Source: Mycobacterium xenopi (lineage in GTDB: Bacteria > Actinomycetota > Actinomycetes > Mycobacteriales > Mycobacteriaceae). Taken from it: a stretch of DNA of 64,000 nucleotides. This document shows, piece by piece, positions 54,368-63,325 of this stretch. Location of the stretch: NCBI RefSeq assembly GCF_009936235.1, contig NZ_AP022314.1, positions 1,984,001-2,048,000 of the forward strand, written 5' to 3'. The notes under the pieces were generated by a model. That model made no database searches. It had not been told where the DNA came from and saw only the letters and a program-made list of their open reading frames with translations. A program made the translations under genes and the position numbers. Numbering within the stretch: position 1 is the stretch's first letter; every line of letters starts with the position of its first letter.

Positions 54368-54445
54368 TAGAACAATCGTGATGCTGATCGCCGCGCGACC
54401 GCTGTGGCACGTGCGACACCGTCGTTGCCTGGCAGAATCGGTGCA

Positions 54446-56482
54446 ATGGAGTCGACCGTCCGGGGTGCCGCGCCCCAAACGCGGGCTCGTGCACTGCGGG
54501 CCGCCGAATTGGCGCAGGCCTCGGTGATGGCGGCGTTGTGCGCGGCAACCGCGATCATCGCGGTGGTTCTCCCGTTCGGGGCTGCGTTGGCGCTGTTGGG
54601 CACAGTGCCCATGGGGCTGCTCGCCTACCGCTACCGCCTGCGGGTGCTGATCGCCGCGGCCGTCGCCGCCGGCATGATCGCGTTCTTGATCGCCGGCATG
54701 GGCGGTTTCATGACGGTCGTCAATAGCGCCTATGTCGGGGGCCTGACCGGCATCGTCAAACGCCGGCATCGCGGCACCCCGACCGTGATCGCCGCCTCGG
54801 TGGTCGCCGGTGCAGCCTTCGGCGCCGCGATGATCGTGGCTCTGGGTGCGCTGGCTCGGCTGCGTCATCTGCTCTTCGACACGGTCACCGCAAACATCGA
54901 CGGCATCGCATCGGTGCTGGCGCGGCTGGGTCTTGAGGTAGCCGCAGACCGTCTGCGGCGATTTCTGGCTGTCGTGCTGCATTACTGGCCGTGGCTGGTG
55001 CTCGGCAATGCCGTCGTGACCGTCATCATCGTGTCGCTGGTCGGCTGGTGGGCGCTGTCGCGGGTGCTGGACCGGATGCGGGGCATCCCCGATGTGCACA
55101 AGCTGGATGCCTCGGCCGACAGCGCTCCGGTCGCGCCGGTGCCGGTGCGGCTGGAGTGCGTGCGCTTCCGCTACCCGGGCACCGACCACGACGCCTTGCC
55201 CCCGGTCAGCTTGCAGGTAGGGGTCGGCGAACACATCGCGGTCACCGGCGCCAACGGCTCGGGGAAAACCACGCTGATGCTGATCTTGGCGGGCCGGGAA
55301 CCCACCTCGGGCACGGTAGAGCGACCCGGCGCGGTGGGTCTGGGTCGGATCGGCGGCACCGCCGTGGTCATGCAGCACCCGGAAAGTCAGGTGCTCGGCA
55401 GCCGTGTCGCCGACGACGTGGTGTGGGGGCTGCCGGCCGGCGCGACGACCGACGTGAGCCAGCTGTTGAGCGAGGTCGGCCTCGACGGGTTGGCTGAGCG
55501 TGACACCGGAAGCTTGTCGGGGGGTGAGCTGCAGCGGCTGGCGTTGGCGGCGGCGCTGGCACGCGAGCCCGCGCTACTTATCGCCGACGAAGTCACCAGT
55601 ATGGTCGACCATCGGGGCCGCGACGCCCTGCTGGGCATTCTTTCCGGGCTGACCAAACGGCACCGCACCGCGCTGGTGCACATCACCCACTACAACAACG
55701 AAGCCGCGTCGGCCGACCGGGTGATCAACCTCAGCGATACCCCGGACAACACCGACATGGTCGAAACCACGGCAGCGCCGCTGGCAATAGCCCCGGTCGG
55801 TGACGACGCGGAGCCGGTACTCGAATTGCGCGGCGTCGGCCACGAATACAGCAGCGGCACACCGTGGGCTAAGACCGCGCTGCGCGACGTCAGCTTTGCG
55901 GTGCACCAGGGTGAGGGCGTCCTGATCCACGGCGGCAACGGCTCGGGTAAGTCCACGCTGGCCTGGATCATGGCCGGACTGACGATTCCGACCACCGGCA
56001 CATGCCTACTCGACGGGCGTCCCACCCATGAGCAGGTCGGCGCGGTGGCGTTGTCGTTCCAAGCTGCCCGCCTGCAGCTGATGCGCAGCCGTGTCGACTT
56101 GGAAGTGGCCTCGGCAGCGGGGTTTTCGCCGCACGACCACGACCGCGTAATCGCTGCGCTGGGCGCTGTCGGGTTGGACGCCTCGCTGGCGAAGCGGCGT
56201 ATCGACCAGCTCAGCGGGGGCCAGATGCGCCGACTCGTGCTGGCCGGGCTCCTGGCACGCTCGCCCCGGGCCTTGATCCTCGACGAACCGCTGGCCGGGC
56301 TGGACGCCGCCACCCAGCGTGGTCTGCTGCGGCTGCTTGAAGATTTGCGCCACGACCGGGATTTGACGGTGGTGGTCATCTCCCATGACTTCACCGGACT
56401 CGAGCAGTTGTGCCCACGCACCTTGCACTTGCGCGACGGTGTGCTCGAACCGGTGTCCGCCGCAGCCCGAGGTCTGCCATGA
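54446..56482 (+). CDS. ECF-type transporter: membrane domain fused to two ABC ATPases (Rv2326c-like)
   Basis: 678 residues. The N-terminal 215 residues have five to six membrane segments (SVMAALCAATAIIAVVLPFG ... WPWLVLGNAVVTVIIVSLVG), resembling a substrate-binding S component. Two CbiO-like ATPases follow: TGANGSGKTTLMLILAGREP, SLSGGELQRLALAAALAREP; then HGGNGSGKSTLAWIMAGL, LSGGQMRRLVLAGLLARSPR, LILDEPLAGLD. Imports an unknown small solute with the downstream T component. Confidence 0.92.
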   Translation: MESTVRGAAPQTRARALRAAELAQASVMAALCAATAIIAVVLPFGAALALLGTVPMGLLAYRYRLRVLIAAAVAAGMIAFLIAGMGGFMTVVNSAYVGGLTGIVKRRHRGTPTVIAASVVAGAAFGAAMIVALGALARLRHLLFDTVTANIDGIASVLARLGLEVAADRLRRFLAVVLHYWPWLVLGNAVVTVIIVSLVGWWALSRVLDRMRGIPDVHKLDASADSAPVAPVPVRLECVRFRYPGTDHDALPPVSLQVGVGEHIAVTGANGSGKTTLMLILAGREPTSGTVERPGAVGLGRIGGTAVVMQHPESQVLGSRVADDVVWGLPAGATTDVSQLLSEVGLDGLAERDTGSLSGGELQRLALAAALAREPALLIADEVTSMVDHRGRDALLGILSGLTKRHRTALVHITHYNNEAASADRVINLSDTPDNTDMVETTAAPLAIAPVGDDAEPVLELRGVGHEYSSGTPWAKTALRDVSFAVHQGEGVLIHGGNGSGKSTLAWIMAGLTIPTTGTCLLDGRPTHEQVGAVALSFQAARLQLMRSRVDLEVASAAGFSPHDHDRVIAALGAVGLDASLAKRRIDQLSGGQMRRLVLAGLLARSPRALILDEPLAGLDAATQRGLLRLLEDLRHDRDLTVVVISHDFTGLEQLCPRTLHLRDGVLEPVSAAARGLP

Positions 56483-57321
56483 CTGCGGCCACGTCAGCTC
56501 AACGCACCACTCGCCGCCCCACCCGGCCGGTGGTGCTGCTGCGCCCCGTGCCCGGCAGCTCACCCGTTCATGAACTGTGGGCCGGTACCAAACTTCTTGT
56601 GGTGTTCGCCATTTCGGTGCTGCTGACGTTCTATCCGGGGTGGGTGTCGATCGGTTTTGTGGCGGCTACGGTCTTGCTGGCGGCCAGGATTGCGCACATC
56701 CCGCGCGGGGTGCTGCCGTCGGTGCCGCTGTGGCTGTGGATCCTGATCGCGTTCGGCGGTATCACCGCGGCGCTGGCGGGCGGGAGCCCAGTCATCCAGG
56801 TGGGAGCGGTCTCGGTCGGGCTGGGCGGGCTGCTGAATTTCCTGCGGATTACCTCCCTGTCGGTTGTGTTGCTCGGGCTGGGCGCGATGGTGTCTTGGAC
56901 CACCAACGTGGCTGAAATAGCGCCCGCAGTAGCAACTTTGGGCGCTCCGCTGCGACTGCTGCGGATCCCGGTCGACGAGTGGGCGGTCACATTGGCGCTC
57001 GCGCTACGCGCTTTCCCGATGCTGATCGACGAATTCCGGGTGCTCTACGCCGCTCGGCGCCTGTGCCCCAAGCAAATTCCGCGCAGCCGCAGAGCCCGGC
57101 GTAGGCGCCGAGCGTTGGAGCTGATCGACCTGACCTCCACCGCGATCGCCGTGACGTTGCGACGCGCCGACGAAATGGGTGATGCGATCACCGCCCGCGG
57201 TGGCACCGGCCAGATTTCGGCGGCTCCGTCGCGGCCAAAGCGGGCTGACTGGGTTGCCCTTTCGATCGCTGCGGTGGTGTGCGGCGCCGCATTGGCAGCC
57301 GAGTTGCTGTTGGGCGCCTAG
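56479..57321 (+). CDS. ECF transporter T component (CbiQ-like, Rv2325c-like)
   Basis: 280 residues with five membrane segments (TKLLVVFAISVLLTFYPGWV; WLWILIAFGGITAALAGG; ITSLSVVLLGLGAMVSWTTN). Coupling helices include LRLLRIPVDEWAVTLALALR and DEMGDAITARGG, the A-R-G motif that contacts the ATPases. 4-bp overlap with the ATPase gene. Confidence 0.92.
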   Translation: MTAATSAQRTTRRPTRPVVLLRPVPGSSPVHELWAGTKLLVVFAISVLLTFYPGWVSIGFVAATVLLAARIAHIPRGVLPSVPLWLWILIAFGGITAALAGGSPVIQVGAVSVGLGGLLNFLRITSLSVVLLGLGAMVSWTTNVAEIAPAVATLGAPLRLLRIPVDEWAVTLALALRAFPMLIDEFRVLYAARRLCPKQIPRSRRARRRRRALELIDLTSTAIAVTLRRADEMGDAITARGGTGQISAAPSRPKRADWVALSIAAVVCGAALAAELLLGA

Positions 57322-57343
57322 CTGCGGACAGCATCCGACGCCG

Positions 57344-58702
57344 TCACGGGTCGTCGTCGCGCAGCAACTCTTCGGGATGATGGAACATGTTGACGCGGGG
57401 TTGTCCGTAGTCCAGATCTGGTGGTGGAATCCATTCGGTGCGACCGTCAGCGCGTTTACGGGTTTGCCATCCCCCCGGTGCTACGAGCTTGTGGTTGGGC
57501 CCGCAGGCGAGGGTCAAATCGTCGATGTGGGTGGTTTTGGTCTTCGCCCACGCTGTGACATGGTGCACCTCGGTCAGGTAGGCGGGCACATCGCAACCTG
57601 GCGCCGTGCACCCACGGTCCTTGGCGTACAGCACTATTCGTTGAGCCGGCGAAGCAATCCGCTTGGTGTGATACAGCGCCAATGCCCGGCCCTTGTCGAA
57701 GATGGCTAGGTAGTGGTGAGCATGCTGCGCCAGCCGGATGACCTCGCTCATCGGCAGCAGCGAACCGCCGCCGGTGAGGCCTCGCCCGCATGCGGTCTGC
57801 AGCTCCCGCAACGTGGTGGTCACGATGATGCTGGTCGGCAATCCGTTGTGTTGGCCCAGTTGTCCCGAGGCGAGCATGGCGCGCAGCACCGCAGCGAGCG
57901 CGTCGTGGTTTCGTTGACCCGCGCAGCGGGTGTCGGAGTCGATGGCTTCTTGCGAGGGCGTGCCGTCGACCACCGGCGCGCCGACACCATGGGGGTTGCA
58001 CATGCCAGGCGCGGCCCAGCGGGCCAAAACGGCCTCGAGGCTGGCCCGCACGGCCGGGGTCACCCAGCCGCGCACCGGTGACATGCCGTCGACGTCCTGC
58101 TTGCCCAGCGTGAGCCCGCGGCGTCGAGCGCGATCCTCGTCGCTGAAGTTGCCGTCGGGATTTAGGCAATCGGCCAGCTTGTCGGCGAGCTTTGCCACCT
58201 GCTCCGGGCGAAACTGGGCGGCGAGCTTCGCCAAATGCGCTTCGGCCTGCTCGCGGGTGGGCTCGTCGACCCAGCATGGCAGGTGGTGCAGGAACGTGCG
58301 GATGACCGCCACGTGGGCAGCGCCGATCGTGCCGGCGCGTTGCCCGGCGGCGACGGCAGCCAGCCGAGGCTGCAAGGGTTCGCCGGTCAGCGCGCGACGC
58401 TGCCCGAGGTCTTCGGCTTCATGAATCCACCGCGCCGCCTCGGCGCGACTGATCCGGAGCCGATCAGCCAGCGCATGCGAGACTTTGCCGCCGATCTCGG
58501 CCGGGATGGCCTCCTGGCGGATCCCGTTGACCAACTCGTGACGCGGCACCGGCAAGCGCCGCGTTTCTCGCTCTAACCGCTCCAGCAGCTGAAACCGCTG
58601 GCGAGTTGTCAGCCCGTCGAACGACAGCCCGACCAGCCCAGATACCGCCTCGTGGAGTGCGTCCAGGCGCACCTCGATCGCTTCCAGACTAATCGAAGAC
58701 AT
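57344..58702 (-). CDS. DUF222/HNH endonuclease protein (REP13E12 type)
   Basis: 452 residues from the ATG at 58702. N-terminal DUF222 region (LFERLERETRRLPV-like helices, IRQEAIPAEIGGKVSHALAD) and C-terminal HNH motif YAKDRGCTAPGCDVPAYLTE with VHHVTAWAKTKTTHIDDLTL, ACGPNHKL. Mycobacterial genomes carry many copies of this family; some serve as phage integration sites. Convergent with the ECF operon. Confidence 0.9.
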   Translation of the reverse strand: MSSISLEAIEVRLDALHEAVSGLVGLSFDGLTTRQRFQLLERLERETRRLPVPRHELVNGIRQEAIPAEIGGKVSHALADRLRISRAEAARWIHEAEDLGQRRALTGEPLQPRLAAVAAGQRAGTIGAAHVAVIRTFLHHLPCWVDEPTREQAEAHLAKLAAQFRPEQVAKLADKLADCLNPDGNFSDEDRARRRGLTLGKQDVDGMSPVRGWVTPAVRASLEAVLARWAAPGMCNPHGVGAPVVDGTPSQEAIDSDTRCAGQRNHDALAAVLRAMLASGQLGQHNGLPTSIIVTTTLRELQTACGRGLTGGGSLLPMSEVIRLAQHAHHYLAIFDKGRALALYHTKRIASPAQRIVLYAKDRGCTAPGCDVPAYLTEVHHVTAWAKTKTTHIDDLTLACGPNHKLVAPGGWQTRKRADGRTEWIPPPDLDYGQPRVNMFHHPEELLRDDDP

Positions 58703-58789
58703 GTTCGAATGGTATCGGCGCGCACTGACACCAAGCCGCGCGCACGGCCCGCCCTGTGGACGAACTCCCAACTGTGGACAACAACCGCG

Positions 58790-60112
58790 CTAGCGACGTG
58801 CCGCGGCGTTAGCCGCGGCTTGCGCCTGGCGTACGGTCGCCACGATGTCGCTTCGGCCCAAAAACATTTCGTCGAAGTAAGGTTTGAGAGCTTGATAGCC
58901 GGCCGGGAACCCGGCCCCGCCCGGTGCCGCGATACGTGGGCCGTTCAGCACGGCAAAGAACGGTGTGACGTCGACCCCATGGGCGGCCCAGTAGCCGAAA
59001 TACACCCGCTGAGCCGAGCGCACCGCGGGCACCGCGCTACCGCGCTGCCCCAGGTACGTGTTGCCTTGCCTGCTGCCCATCCAGGCCAACACCTGACGCA
59101 CCGCCTCGGGGTGTTTCGACGCGGAATTGCCCGCCGCCGCAATACCATTCGTGACGCTGACCCGACCCTTGGGGCCAGCCGGCAGCATCGCGATGCCCCA
59201 GTGGAAGCGGGCATGCTCAGCCACCACAGCGAGGTTGTAGGTCCCGGACTGAAACAGCGCCATCTTGCCGGCGAGGAATTGATTGCGAGAGAAATCTCCG
59301 TTGTCGTTGGTAGCGGAGGCCGGCGGGGCGACGTGGTCGGAGTTGATCAGCCCGACCAGGTAGCGGAACGCGGCCACTGCTGCGGGGTTGTCAAACGCGA
59401 AGCGATCGCCGTCCTGGAACACCCCACCGGCCGATCCGATGTAGTTGAGGTAGATGCCTTGCGGGTCGTTGGCCGCGTTGTATCCCCACTGCCGTACCCG
59501 CCGAGCGTCGAAACCCGGTGTGGCCGCGGTGCGTCCGTCGGCGTCGACGGTGAGTTGAGCCAGCACGGGGCGCAGGGTGTCGCGGCTGTCGGGGCTCCAC
59601 CGCAGCGAACTCACGGTCGCGGGCTCGATTCCGGCGGCGGCCAGTAGATCGGCGTTGTAGTACACCGCGATCCCCGCGTCGGTCAGCTGGGGTACCCCCC
59701 ACAGCACGCCGCCTCGGGTGAACTGCTCGACCACCGAGGGCTCCCAGTCGGGCACGGGCTGGATCTTCATCAGGCGTCCGCTGTCGGCATACCCGGCGAG
59801 ATAGGCGTTGGACAACCAGAAGATGTCGTCAGCGCTGCCGCCGGCCACATCGGTGCGCAGCGTCTCGAAGTACGTCGAATAGGCGACCAAATTGACGCGC
59901 ACCTCGATAGCGGGATGCGAGCGGGTGAACGCCGCAAATGACTGCCGGTACGCTTCTGCCACCTGATCGTCCCATAGCCGCACCGTAACAACGGTTTTGT
60001 TCCCACGAGGCTCAAACCACCGACCCAACAGCACCGCCGTCGCAGCGAGCAACACAGCCAGCACCACCACTGCCGTCGCCACCAGCGTGGAAAACCTTGG
60101 CCGCCAAGTCAC
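58790..60112 (-). CDS. uspC: Sugar ABC transporter substrate-binding protein UspC
   Basis: About 440 residues. GTG overlaps the uspB stop. N-terminal membrane/lipid-type signal (LVATAVVVLAVLLAATAVLL), then a type 1 solute-binding fold (VVTVRLWDDQVAEAYRQSFA; GIAVYYNADLLAAAGIEP; FLAGKMALFQSGTYNLA). Third gene of the usp operon; the M. tuberculosis system binds amino-sugars. Confidence 0.92.
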   Translation of the reverse strand: MTWRPRFSTLVATAVVVLAVLLAATAVLLGRWFEPRGNKTVVTVRLWDDQVAEAYRQSFAAFTRSHPAIEVRVNLVAYSTYFETLRTDVAGGSADDIFWLSNAYLAGYADSGRLMKIQPVPDWEPSVVEQFTRGGVLWGVPQLTDAGIAVYYNADLLAAAGIEPATVSSLRWSPDSRDTLRPVLAQLTVDADGRTAATPGFDARRVRQWGYNAANDPQGIYLNYIGSAGGVFQDGDRFAFDNPAAVAAFRYLVGLINSDHVAPPASATNDNGDFSRNQFLAGKMALFQSGTYNLAVVAEHARFHWGIAMLPAGPKGRVSVTNGIAAAGNSASKHPEAVRQVLAWMGSRQGNTYLGQRGSAVPAVRSAQRVYFGYWAAHGVDVTPFFAVLNGPRIAAPGGAGFPAGYQALKPYFDEMFLGRSDIVATVRQAQAAANAAARR

Positions 60113-60924
60113 TTCAGCCCCGTAACGACGATCGACCGCGCAATGCGGCGCTGGAACACCACGAATAGCACAATCAGCGGCACGATCGCGACCGTGGTAG
60201 CTGCCATCACCAGCGTCCACTGGGCGTTGTACTGGGATTGCAGCGCGGCCGTGGCCACGGTCAGCACGCGCCACTTCGCCCCGCTGGTGATCACCAACGG
60301 CCACATGAAGTTATTCCACTGCGACACGACGGTTATGAGTGCGAGGGTCACCAGCACCGGTCGGCTGGCCGGCGTCACCACATGGACGATCACGTCCAGG
60401 GTGTTGGCGCCGTCAAGGCGGGCGGCGTTGACCAAATCGTCAGGAATGGCTCGAAAGTGCTCCCGCAGCAAGAAAATCGCGTACGGTGAACCGAACACAA
60501 ACGGCAACACCAACGCCCAGAACGTGTTGCGCAGCCCGAGCTGAGCCATCATCAGATATAACGGAACCACCGTCACCGTGGCCGGCACCATCAACGTCGC
60601 AACATAGATCCAGAACAACGCATCCCGGCCCGGAAACCGCAGCCTCGCGAACGCGTAGGCTGCCAACACCGAAAAGCTCAATTGGCCAAGCAGAATGAGC
60701 ATCGTCATCAGCGCAGTGACGGCCAACGCGCGGCCGAACCCGGCGCCACCCAGGTGGACGTAGTTGGCCAGGGTGACAGGTCGCGGCCACGTCAGCGGCC
60801 CGCCGGTCGCGAACTGGTGTGCGGACGTGAACGATGTCAGCAACCCAAGCCCGAACGGGGCCAGCGTGATTAGGCCGCCGACCGTCATAGCTAGGTAAAG
60901 CAGGGCAGCTCTAAGTGAGGTCAT
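60109..60924 (-). CDS. uspB: Sugar ABC transporter permease UspB
   Basis: 271 residues, six membrane segments, MalG-like. The EAA loop is REHFRAIPDDLVNAARLDGA. Overlaps uspC at its 3' end and uspA at its 5' end. Forms the channel with UspA. Confidence 0.93.
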   Translation of the reverse strand: MTSLRAALLYLAMTVGGLITLAPFGLGLLTSFTSAHQFATGGPLTWPRPVTLANYVHLGGAGFGRALAVTALMTMLILLGQLSFSVLAAYAFARLRFPGRDALFWIYVATLMVPATVTVVPLYLMMAQLGLRNTFWALVLPFVFGSPYAIFLLREHFRAIPDDLVNAARLDGANTLDVIVHVVTPASRPVLVTLALITVVSQWNNFMWPLVITSGAKWRVLTVATAALQSQYNAQWTLVMAATTVAIVPLIVLFVVFQRRIARSIVVTGLK

Positions 60925-61780
60925 AGCTGATCCGTCGCCTGAAATAGAGATGCTGAACGACCGTTACGCCAACCAGGACGACGAACAACACCACGGCCAT
61001 GACCGCGGCGCGGCCAATCGCCGCCGACCCGAACGCCTCGGCGTAGATACGCATGGCCACCAGATCGGTGTGTCCTCGTGGGCCGCCTCGGGTCAGGGCA
61101 TAGACGGTGTCGAAAACCTGTGCAGCGCTGACTATTCCGGTAATCAGCACGAAGGACATGGTCGGTCGCAGCATCGGCAACGTGATGCGGCGGAATCGCT
61201 GCCATGCGGTCGCACCGTCGGTGCGGGCCGCGGCGTAGAGATCAGCGGGGATGGCCAGAATGCCCGCCACGAAGAACAACGCGACGTAGCCGACGTTGGT
61301 CCACACCACCACCGCCGACACCACCGGCAGGGCCAGTCCGGGGTCGGTGAGCCACTCGATGCGACGCCCCAACATGGCGCTGAGCGCGCCGTCGGTGGGT
61401 GCCAGGATCCATCGCCACAACACCGCTATCGCCAGCGGAGCACATATCCACGGCAGCGCGTAGACCGTGCGAAACACCCCGCTGCCGGGCAACCCGCGGG
61501 TCAGCGCCCAGGCGGCCGCCAGCCCGAGCACCGTCTGCGTGGGCACCACGATCGCCACGAACGCCAACGTCACCAGCAGCGAGTTGCCGAAGACCCGATC
61601 GGTGAGCACCGAACGCCAATTGTCCAGTCCGACATACTCGATCGGACCCAGCAGGTCCCAGCGGTGCAGGCTGAGCCAGACCACGACCATGATCGGCAGC
61701 AGCAAGAACGCGACCACCGCGAACAGGCTCGGGGCGAGCAGCGCGTAACCCAGCGCGGTCGAGCGTCGCGCGTTGGCCAT
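60911..61780 (-). CDS. uspA: Sugar ABC transporter permease UspA
   Basis: 289 residues from ATG 61780 (ANARRSTALGYALLAPSLFA). MalF-like with six membrane segments and EAA loop IPADLYAAARTDGATAWQRF. Divergent from tldD by 33 bp. Start chosen because upstream codons do not look coding. Confidence 0.92.
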   Translation of the reverse strand: MANARRSTALGYALLAPSLFAVVAFLLLPIMVVVWLSLHRWDLLGPIEYVGLDNWRSVLTDRVFGNSLLVTLAFVAIVVPTQTVLGLAAAWALTRGLPGSGVFRTVYALPWICAPLAIAVLWRWILAPTDGALSAMLGRRIEWLTDPGLALPVVSAVVVWTNVGYVALFFVAGILAIPADLYAAARTDGATAWQRFRRITLPMLRPTMSFVLITGIVSAAQVFDTVYALTRGGPRGHTDLVAMRIYAEAFGSAAIGRAAVMAVVLFVVLVGVTVVQHLYFRRRISYDLT

Positions 61781-61813
61781 GAAGGTATTAAAGCCGGTCG
61801 TTACCGTGGAGTC

Positions 61814-63325
61814 GTGACACCTGCTATCGATGCCGACTTTGTGCAACTGCCGCGCCACGCGTTGGCCGACGCTGCGCTGTCGACGGCCGCAGCCGCCGGC
61901 GCCAGCCATGCCGACCTGCGGGTACACCGCATCATGACCGAGCTCATCCGGCTGCGCGATGGCGAATTGGAGACCGCTGTCGTCAACCGCGAGATCGGCT
62001 TAGCGGTCCGGGTTATCGTCGATGGCACCTGGGGCTTCGCCTCGCACGCGGAGCTGGTGCCGGACGTCGCAGCCGACACCGCGCGGCGGGCTGTGCAGGT
62101 TGCCACCACGTTGGCCGCGCTGAACGCCGAGCGGGTGGAGCTGGCACCGGAGCCGGTGTATGCCGACGCGACCTGGGTGTCGAGCTACCAGATCGATCCG
62201 TTCACCGTGTCCGCGGCCGACAAGATCACCGTGCTGCAAGACTACTCCGGCCGGCTGCTTGCCGCCGACGGGATCGACCATGTGTCGGCCGCGCTAAGCG
62301 CGGTCAAGGAACAGACGTTCTACGCCGACACCTTCGGGTCGTCGATCACCCAGCAGCGGGTGCGGGTGATGCCCGTCCTGGAGGCGGTGACGGTCGACAC
62401 GGCAACGGGCGGCTTCGACACCATGCGCACACTGGCCCCGCCGACCGCCCGCGGCTGGGAGGTGGTGGCCGGCGACGAGGTGTGGAACTGGAGCGACGAG
62501 CTCGCGCAGATACCGTCGTTGCTGGCCGAAAAGGTCAAGGCGCCCAGCGTGACACCGGGGCCGAGCGATTTGGTGATCGACCCGACCAACCTGTGGCTGA
62601 CCATCCATGAGTCGATCGGTCACGCCACCGAATACGATCGCGCCATCGGTTACGAATCCGCTTACGCGGGCACCTCGTTCGCCACACCGGACAAGCTGGG
62701 CAAGCTGCGGTATGGTTCGTCGGTGATGAACGTGACCGCCGACCGCACCGTCGAATTCGGCTTGGCCAGTGTCGGTTACGACGACGAAGGCGTGGCCGCG
62801 CAGAGCTGGGATCTGGTGCGCGACGGGATCTTCGTCGGCTATCAGCTCGACCGGGTGTTCGCCCGGCGGCTCGGGCAGCCCCGGTCCAACGGCTGCTCGT
62901 ATGCCGATTCGCCGCACCATGTTCCGATCCAGCGGATGGCCAACGTGTCCCTGCAGCCCGGTGTCGAGGACCTCAGCACCGATGACCTGATCGGCCGAGT
63001 CGACGACGGCATCTATATCGTCGGCGACAAATCATGGTCAATTGACATGCAGCGCTACAACTTCCAGTTCACCGGTCAGCGGTTCTTCCGGATCCGTGGC
63101 GGCCGCCTCGACGGCCAGCTGCGTGACGTCGCCTACCAGGCCACCACCACCGACTTCTGGAACTCCATGGAAGCCGTTGGCGGGCCGTCGACCTGGCGAT
63201 TAGGCGGCGCCTTCAACTGCGGCAAGGCGCAACCCGGCCAGGTGGCAGCGGTCAGCCACGGCTGCCCGTCGGCGCTGTTCCGCGGTGTCAACGTGCTCAA
63301 CACCCGCACCGAGACCGGCCGATGA
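61814..63325 (+). CDS. tldD: TldD metalloprotease subunit (Rv2315c-like)
   Basis: 503 residues from GTG 61814. The zinc motif HEXXXH is seen in LTIHESIGHATEYDR. Also AVVNREIGLAVRVIVDGTWG and NGCSYADSPHHVPIQRMANV typical of TldD. Works with TldE/PmbA, encoded next with 4-bp overlap, as a heterodimeric peptidase that trims unfolded peptides. Confidence 0.95.
   Translation: MTPAIDADFVQLPRHALADAALSTAAAAGASHADLRVHRIMTELIRLRDGELETAVVNREIGLAVRVIVDGTWGFASHAELVPDVAADTARRAVQVATTLAALNAERVELAPEPVYADATWVSSYQIDPFTVSAADKITVLQDYSGRLLAADGIDHVSAALSAVKEQTFYADTFGSSITQQRVRVMPVLEAVTVDTATGGFDTMRTLAPPTARGWEVVAGDEVWNWSDELAQIPSLLAEKVKAPSVTPGPSDLVIDPTNLWLTIHESIGHATEYDRAIGYESAYAGTSFATPDKLGKLRYGSSVMNVTADRTVEFGLASVGYDDEGVAAQSWDLVRDGIFVGYQLDRVFARRLGQPRSNGCSYADSPHHVPIQRMANVSLQPGVEDLSTDDLIGRVDDGIYIVGDKSWSIDMQRYNFQFTGQRFFRIRGGRLDGQLRDVAYQATTTDFWNSMEAVGGPSTWRLGGAFNCGKAQPGQVAAVSHGCPSALFRGVNVLNTRTETGR

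Noticed and set aside
53837..55378. 513-residue minus-strand frame extending the MarR gene
   Set aside because: The extension is antisense to the ECF transporter; the MarR protein starts at 54340.
57344..58702. Second prophage or IS element in the right flank
   Set aside because: The DUF222/HNH gene is a common mycobacterial chromosomal family and has no integrase, att repeat or IS ends nearby.
60950..63325. 791-residue plus-strand frame beginning upstream of tldD
   Set aside because: The first 288 codons are antisense to uspA and look non-coding; the real tldD begins at 61814.
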